From Halorarius litoreus (lineage in GTDB: Archaea; Halobacteriota; Halobacteria; Halobacteriales; Haloarculaceae), in the NCBI RefSeq assembly GCF_024362405.1, contig NZ_CP101454.1, positions 1,302,001-1,366,000 of the forward strand: a DNA stretch of 64,000 nucleotides, read 5' to 3'. Shown here piece after piece: positions 60,068 to 64,000 of the stretch. The notes beneath the pieces were generated by a model. The model was not told the origin of the DNA. It saw only the letters and a list, made by a program, of their open reading frames with translations, and searched no databases. A program made the translations under genes and the position numbers. Position 1 is the stretch's first letter; the number at the start of each line of letters is the position of its first letter.

Positions 60068-63000
60068 CTACATGAAGTCCGAGATGCTTCCCTGCTTGTT
60101 CTTGTCGTTCTCGAACACGGATTCGAGCGACTTGTCGAGGATCTCGAGCCGCTGTTTCGTGTACTCGCGGCAGCCGAACTCCTCGGCGACGCGGATGGCC
60201 ACGTCCATGTACTTGTTCACGGAGCCCTGATGCACCGTGAGGTTCACGCGACCACCGCACTCCCGGCACTCGCCCGTGAGGGGCATTCTGCGATACTTCT
60301 CGCCGCAGTCCAGGCATCTGGTCTCCTGTCGCGAGAAGGCGCGGAGGTTCCCGATGAGGTCCGGGAGGAAGTGATACTCGATGACCCGCTCGGCCACGTC
60401 GGTCTCGTCGACTGCGCGGAGCTTCCGGGCGAGTGCGAGCTGCGCGTCCATCTTGTCCATCATCGACCCGAGCGTCTTGTACGCCGAGAGGTCCGGGCCG
60501 AGCGCGATGTTCGAGGTGTCGTGGGTGTGTCTGAATTCGGTGTACTCGCGGTCGGTGCCGAGGTTCTCCTCGGCGATCTTCACGTCGACGTCCTCGGGGT
60601 CGGCCATCTCGCGGGTGGCCTCATAGAACTCCCGCGGGTACTGGTCGACGATGTCCATGTTGTGCGCCTCGTCGTCGATCTCGCTGGGGTCGATACGCGA
60701 GGACATGACCAGCGGCGCGTCCATCTGACCACCGCGCTTGTCTGGGAGGAAATCTTTCGAGAAGTTGAGAAGACCGTCCATGAGGAGCATTACACAGTCC
60801 TCGTCGCCGTCACAGTTCCGGCGTTTCGCGGCGTGAAAGTACGGATGTGCGTATCCGACCGCCGCCGACGTGAACCCAATCACTCGTCCGACGACTGCCG
60901 CAGAGGTGTGCGGTGCCATCCCGAAGACGAGTTCGCCGACGAGGTCCTGTCGTTCCTCGACCTCGTAGAACGGGTCGAGGCCGTAGTACTGTTCGAGCAG
61001 GTCGTCGACGTAGTCGGCGGTCTTGAGCATGTGTTCCGCCGCGCCGTCCGAGAGGACGATGTCCTGCACGCGGAGTTCGACCAGCTGGTCGTCGTGGCGC
61101 AGGGGTTCACCGTCCATGTCCTCGGTGTAGCCGAGGTTGCGGAGCTGGCCCACCTCGATGTCGAGTTCGGAGGCCCGGACCGACGTGACCGGGAGGTCGG
61201 TCATGTCGTAGCGGACCGTGCCGTCCTTGAACGCGGTGACGCCGTTCTTCGAGCGCAGCACCCCCTTCTCCATCGGCTCGGGGACCTTGTGCGTCGACAT
61301 CAACCCCTTCACGCCTTTCAGCATGTCGAAGGTGCCGGGGCGCTCGCCGATGCTGGCCATCGACTCGCGGTACTCCGTGCCCACGTCGATGGTCCGGACT
61401 TCGGTCGTGCGGGCAAGCTGGCCACAGCGGGGACACTCCGCGCGACCCGACTCGTCGGGTTCGACCTCGATTTCGCAGTCGCGACACTCGTAGTGCGGGT
61501 CGGTGTGCCCGTTACACTCCGGACAGCGCGCGCGGAAGGTGCGTTCACCGCACTCGGTACACTCGCGGCGACCGACCTCGACCTCGACCTCGCCCGGCTT
61601 ACCCGTGATGTCGCGCTGGCTGGCGGCCGCGGCGACGTCACGCTGGCTCCCACCTGCTTCGCCGATGGGGAACAGCGTGTGCACCGCCGGCGAGAGATCG
61701 CGGCTCTCGCTTTTTTCGGGGCGACCCATCCGGTTGCCGATGCGGGTGGGCGCACGCTCCTGCAGTGAGAATGGGGCGACTTCGTTGACCGCTTCGTGGC
61801 TGTTCTCGCCGTCGGCCCAGTTGCGGGCACGGGCGGAGAGCGACTCGGCGGTCCAGGTGCGTTCGAGTTCGGCGGTGAAGCCCAGACTCTCGACGAACGG
61901 CAGTGCGTCGGGAATCGTGACCGTCTCCTCGCCCTGCGAGTGGGGGACGATGAGCGTCTCGAGGGCGTCGGTGACCGCATCCGAACGCGGGAGGACGAGG
62001 GTTCGGTCGCTTCCCGCAGCGGGGGGTGCTTCGAGACTCGCCCCGTCGGCTTCGGCGAATCGGCCCCCCGTTTCGACTGCGTCGGCGAGCGTCTCGAACG
62101 CCTCGACGGAGAGGTCGTGCCAGAGGTAGGTGTAGGTGGGATGCAGGGGGGCGTCGTACTCCCTGGCCCAGGAGAGCGCCTGGCCCGCGTCGGGATGGGC
62201 GAGGTCGACGTTCGGGTCGTCGTCGAGCGCCTGGATGTCAGCGCCGGCGTGGTCGAGGTCCTGCTCCCACCACTCGACGGTGTAGGAGGCCGGGACGAGC
62301 GGGTGATTGTTCTCGACGAACTCACCGTAGTTGACGAGATATTCGCCCAAATCGAGGATCTTGACGACGCCGTTGCGGACTTCGAGCGCCTCCTCCGGGT
62401 CGTCGATGCGGCGGACGTCCCCGTTCGCGAGTTTGACCGTGGGGCCCTCGATGGAGTCGACGGGGACTACGCCACCGGCCTTCCCGGGGCGCTCGGTCTT
62501 GATCTGCGTCCCGGTGGCGAGAAAGTCGTCGACCAGGTGCATCGTCGCGGGGTGGACGCCCGCGGTCGCGAAGCCGTGGTTGCGGGCGCGGCCGTAGCGC
62601 AGGCGGAACCCCCCAGGCTCGGAAGGGTGGCCGAAGACGGGGCGGCCGGCGATGAGGTCACGCAGGAACTTGGTGGCGGGGTCGGCTCGCGGTGGCCCGT
62701 CGGGTTCGGTGGCGTCGGCCTCCTCACCGTCGGTCTCCTCGCCGTCGTCCGCATCCGCGTCATCCGCGGCGTCCGCAGTGTCGTCCCCCTCGTCGTCCGC
62801 GGCGTCGTCGTAGTACGTGCCGTCGATGAGGTCCTGCAGCCACGGCCAGTCGACCTCGTCGAGCTGGCGGGTGTACCGCTGGATCTTCGGCGCTTTGAGG
62901 GCGATACCCTCCGCGAGGACGAGACACATCCCACCGCGGGCGGAGTTGGTGTCGACGCGCTCGAGGTCGCGGAAGCCCGAGACCTCCTCGTCGCCGGTGG

Positions 63001-63649
63001 CCTCCCCGTCCAGCATGATGGGCATGTGCTTCGCGATGAACTTCGTCTCCTTGTCCTTCGGCGTGTACTGGAGGCCCGTCTCCTTGTCGTACAGCGCGAT
63101 CTCCTCGGCGTAGCGCTCGACCTCCTCGGTCCGGGGGGTGAACTCCTCGATGCCGAGCAGCGAGCGAGCGTAGTCCGCCACGAGCACCGAGAGCGCCTGT
63201 GCGGTCCCGCCCGCCGACCGAATCGGGCCGGCGTAGTAGACGTTGACGAACTCCGTGCCGTCGTCGTTCTCCAGGAGTTCGACGCGGTCGATACCCTCGA
63301 TGGGCGCGGCGACGACCCCCTCGGTCAGGAGGGCGACCGCAGTTCTGACCGCGCCCTCGACCTTCCCCTCGCGGGTGTCGTAGTCACCGACGTTCCCCTC
63401 GACGAAGTCGGTGACGAGTTCGAGGGCGGCCTCCTCGCGGGACATCTCGCCTTCGAGTTCGCGGACGCGCTCGGCGACCCCCTCGATGCCGAGGATGTTC
63501 TCGACTCGGTCGGCCATGTCCTTCGCGACCGGAATCTCGACCTCGGGTTTGGGGTCGCCGCCTCTCGATTTGGCCTCCTCGGCGACCTCGAACGCCTGGT
63601 CGAGTCGGGCTTCGAGTCGTTCGAAGTACTGTTCGTCCTCGCGGCGCAT
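60068..63649 (-). CDS. polC: DNA polymerase II (family D) large subunit DP2
   Basis: This 1193-residue catalytic subunit has the DP2 features 'YYAGPIRSAGGTAQALSVLVADY', 'HNMDIVDQYPREFY' and the active-site region 'NCDGDEDCVMLLMDGLLNFSKDFLPDKRGGQMDAPLV' with the catalytic Asp residues. Zinc modules (CTECGERTFRARCPEC, CRDCE, CPRCG, CLDCGEKY, CRECGG) follow. An acidic D/A/E insertion (about residues 278-325) is typical of halophiles. No intein was seen. The TAG of the PPC gene abuts the ATG directly. Confidence 0.96.
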   Translation of the reverse strand: MRREDEQYFERLEARLDQAFEVAEEAKSRGGDPKPEVEIPVAKDMADRVENILGIEGVAERVRELEGEMSREEAALELVTDFVEGNVGDYDTREGKVEGAVRTAVALLTEGVVAAPIEGIDRVELLENDDGTEFVNVYYAGPIRSAGGTAQALSVLVADYARSLLGIEEFTPRTEEVERYAEEIALYDKETGLQYTPKDKETKFIAKHMPIMLDGEATGDEEVSGFRDLERVDTNSARGGMCLVLAEGIALKAPKIQRYTRQLDEVDWPWLQDLIDGTYYDDAADDEGDDTADAADDADADDGEETDGEEADATEPDGPPRADPATKFLRDLIAGRPVFGHPSEPGGFRLRYGRARNHGFATAGVHPATMHLVDDFLATGTQIKTERPGKAGGVVPVDSIEGPTVKLANGDVRRIDDPEEALEVRNGVVKILDLGEYLVNYGEFVENNHPLVPASYTVEWWEQDLDHAGADIQALDDDPNVDLAHPDAGQALSWAREYDAPLHPTYTYLWHDLSVEAFETLADAVETGGRFAEADGASLEAPPAAGSDRTLVLPRSDAVTDALETLIVPHSQGEETVTIPDALPFVESLGFTAELERTWTAESLSARARNWADGENSHEAVNEVAPFSLQERAPTRIGNRMGRPEKSESRDLSPAVHTLFPIGEAGGSQRDVAAAASQRDITGKPGEVEVEVGRRECTECGERTFRARCPECNGHTDPHYECRDCEIEVEPDESGRAECPRCGQLARTTEVRTIDVGTEYRESMASIGERPGTFDMLKGVKGLMSTHKVPEPMEKGVLRSKNGVTAFKDGTVRYDMTDLPVTSVRASELDIEVGQLRNLGYTEDMDGEPLRHDDQLVELRVQDIVLSDGAAEHMLKTADYVDDLLEQYYGLDPFYEVEERQDLVGELVFGMAPHTSAAVVGRVIGFTSAAVGYAHPYFHAAKRRNCDGDEDCVMLLMDGLLNFSKDFLPDKRGGQMDAPLVMSSRIDPSEIDDEAHNMDIVDQYPREFYEATREMADPEDVDVKIAEENLGTDREYTEFRHTHDTSNIALGPDLSAYKTLGSMMDKMDAQLALARKLRAVDETDVAERVIEYHFLPDLIGNLRAFSRQETRCLDCGEKYRRMPLTGECRECGGRVNLTVHQGSVNKYMDVAIRVAEEFGCREYTKQRLEILDKSLESVFENDKNKQGSISDFM

Positions 63650-64000
63650 CTATAGGGGCCAGAGGTCGAGGTCGGTCGTCTCGTCGTGTGCGCGTTCGAG
63701 GTGGGTGTCGAACTCGCGGACGTACAGTTCGCCAGCGAACGTGGTCGCGCGGTTGAGGTGGCCGGCGACGGTCGAGCCGTCCTCGCGGGAGAGGACGGCG
63801 TGGGTGTGCGCGAACGGTTCGCCCTCGAGATGCGAGATGTTCCCGACGCAGGCGGCGACCTCGAACGGCTCGTCGAACGCGACGGGGTAGTACTCCTGCT
63901 CCTGCTGGTCGTAGAAGTAAATCTCGGCGTCCTGCACCGCGCCGAGGCCGAAGAAGAAGGCGGCGTCGATACCCTCGTCGGCGGCGAACGCCTCGATCTG
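63650..64000 (-). CDS. PPC/DUF296 domain protein, 5' end beyond the window
   Basis: The visible 116 codons include 'EGIDAAFFFGLGAVQDAEIYFYD' and the core 'HTHAVLSREDGSTVAGHLNRATTFAGELYVREF', typical of the PPC (DUF296) domain. Archaeal members are small DNA-binding-like proteins, some with a metal site in HxH. It directly precedes polC with no spacer (TAG then ATG), so they are co-transcribed. Confidence 0.85.
   Translation of the reverse strand, partial: QIEAFAADEGIDAAFFFGLGAVQDAEIYFYDQQEQEYYPVAFDEPFEVAACVGNISHLEGEPFAHTHAVLSREDGSTVAGHLNRATTFAGELYVREFDTHLERAHDETTDLDLWPL

Noticed and set aside
60068-63649. Intein in the PolD large subunit
   Set aside because: The frame is of normal length for a haloarchaeal DP2 and lacks C-terminal HN splice motifs; the extra segment is just an acidic insertion.
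61796-63655. 619-codon open frame opposite polC
   Set aside because: Antisense shadow of the PolD large subunit; no supporting motif.

Overview
This window is a 64-kb stretch of a haloarchaeal chromosome. It is GC-rich and nearly every protein is strongly acidic. Archaeal housekeeping genes are present: TATA-binding protein, PCNA, two small replication factor C subunits, the large subunit of family-D DNA polymerase, archaeal AlaRS and SAMP2. Exported proteins carry twin-arginine signals with lipoboxes, and one ends in a PGF-CTERM-like tail. Many genes start at or within a few bases of the expected transcription start, with an AT-rich box about 27-31 bases upstream, which fits leaderless transcripts. 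I cannot name the genus. No tRNA, rRNA, CRISPR array, transposase or integrase was seen. Coding density is high and both strands are used.

Layout. 0-13 kb: an iron/siderophore-type binding lipoprotein behind two DtxR-like operator boxes, an SDR dehydrogenase, a universal stress protein, a GCS2-family ligase, an APH-like kinase, a HAD hydrolase, a CMP-kinase-like protein, an esterase and an ABC exporter pair. 13-18.5 kb: serB, tbp, the tRNA G10 methyltransferase, a PGF-CTERM-like surface protein, RlmE, a lipoprotein, and a YhhQ/VUT transporter overlapping a small ribbon-helix-helix gene. 18.5-22.3 kb: the two haloarchaeal TatC genes, divergent. 22.4-26 kb: a lipoprotein, an epimerase, then rfcC and pcna. 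26-33 kb: an MFS permease and a three-gene thiamine-type ABC importer, then an AI-2E/PerM permease. 33-41.9 kb: divergent sulfurtransferases, ilvA, a glutaryl-CoA-dehydrogenase-like gene, an HPP protein, a class I glutamine amidotransferase, a Thr/Pro-rich membrane protein, a CoA-type Nudix hydrolase and an alpha/beta-hydrolase without its nucleophile. 42-49 kb: a class V aminotransferase, alaS, a GAF-GAF histidine kinase and rfcS. 49-56.5 kb: two tandem polymer-forming (bactofilin-like) membrane proteins, samp2, a GNAT, a phosphohexomutase, an XPD/DinG-type helicase and a DUF1684 protein. 56.5-64 kb: a methyltransferase, a DUF2391 membrane protein, a hairpin-rich intergenic region, a DCC thiol protein, three tandem cupins, the PolD large subunit and a PPC/DUF296 protein cut by the window edge.

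Genes that probably work together: rfcS, rfcC, PCNA and PolD DP2 (clamp loader, clamp, replicase); TatCo and TatCt with at least six Tat-signal proteins here; the thiamine-type SBP, permease and ATPase; and the ABC ATPase/permease pair joined by a 4-base overlap.

Most unusual signals. (1) A second copy of the last 16 codons of rfcS lies directly downstream of the gene and differs only at synonymous sites. (2) A family of hairpins has an 11-nt loop of consensus GAGYRNMGCGA but different arms. They occur in two intergenic regions, inside one coding region and at one gene end. (3) The 57.7-58.0 kb gap holds a run of perfect hairpins with 3-nt loops.
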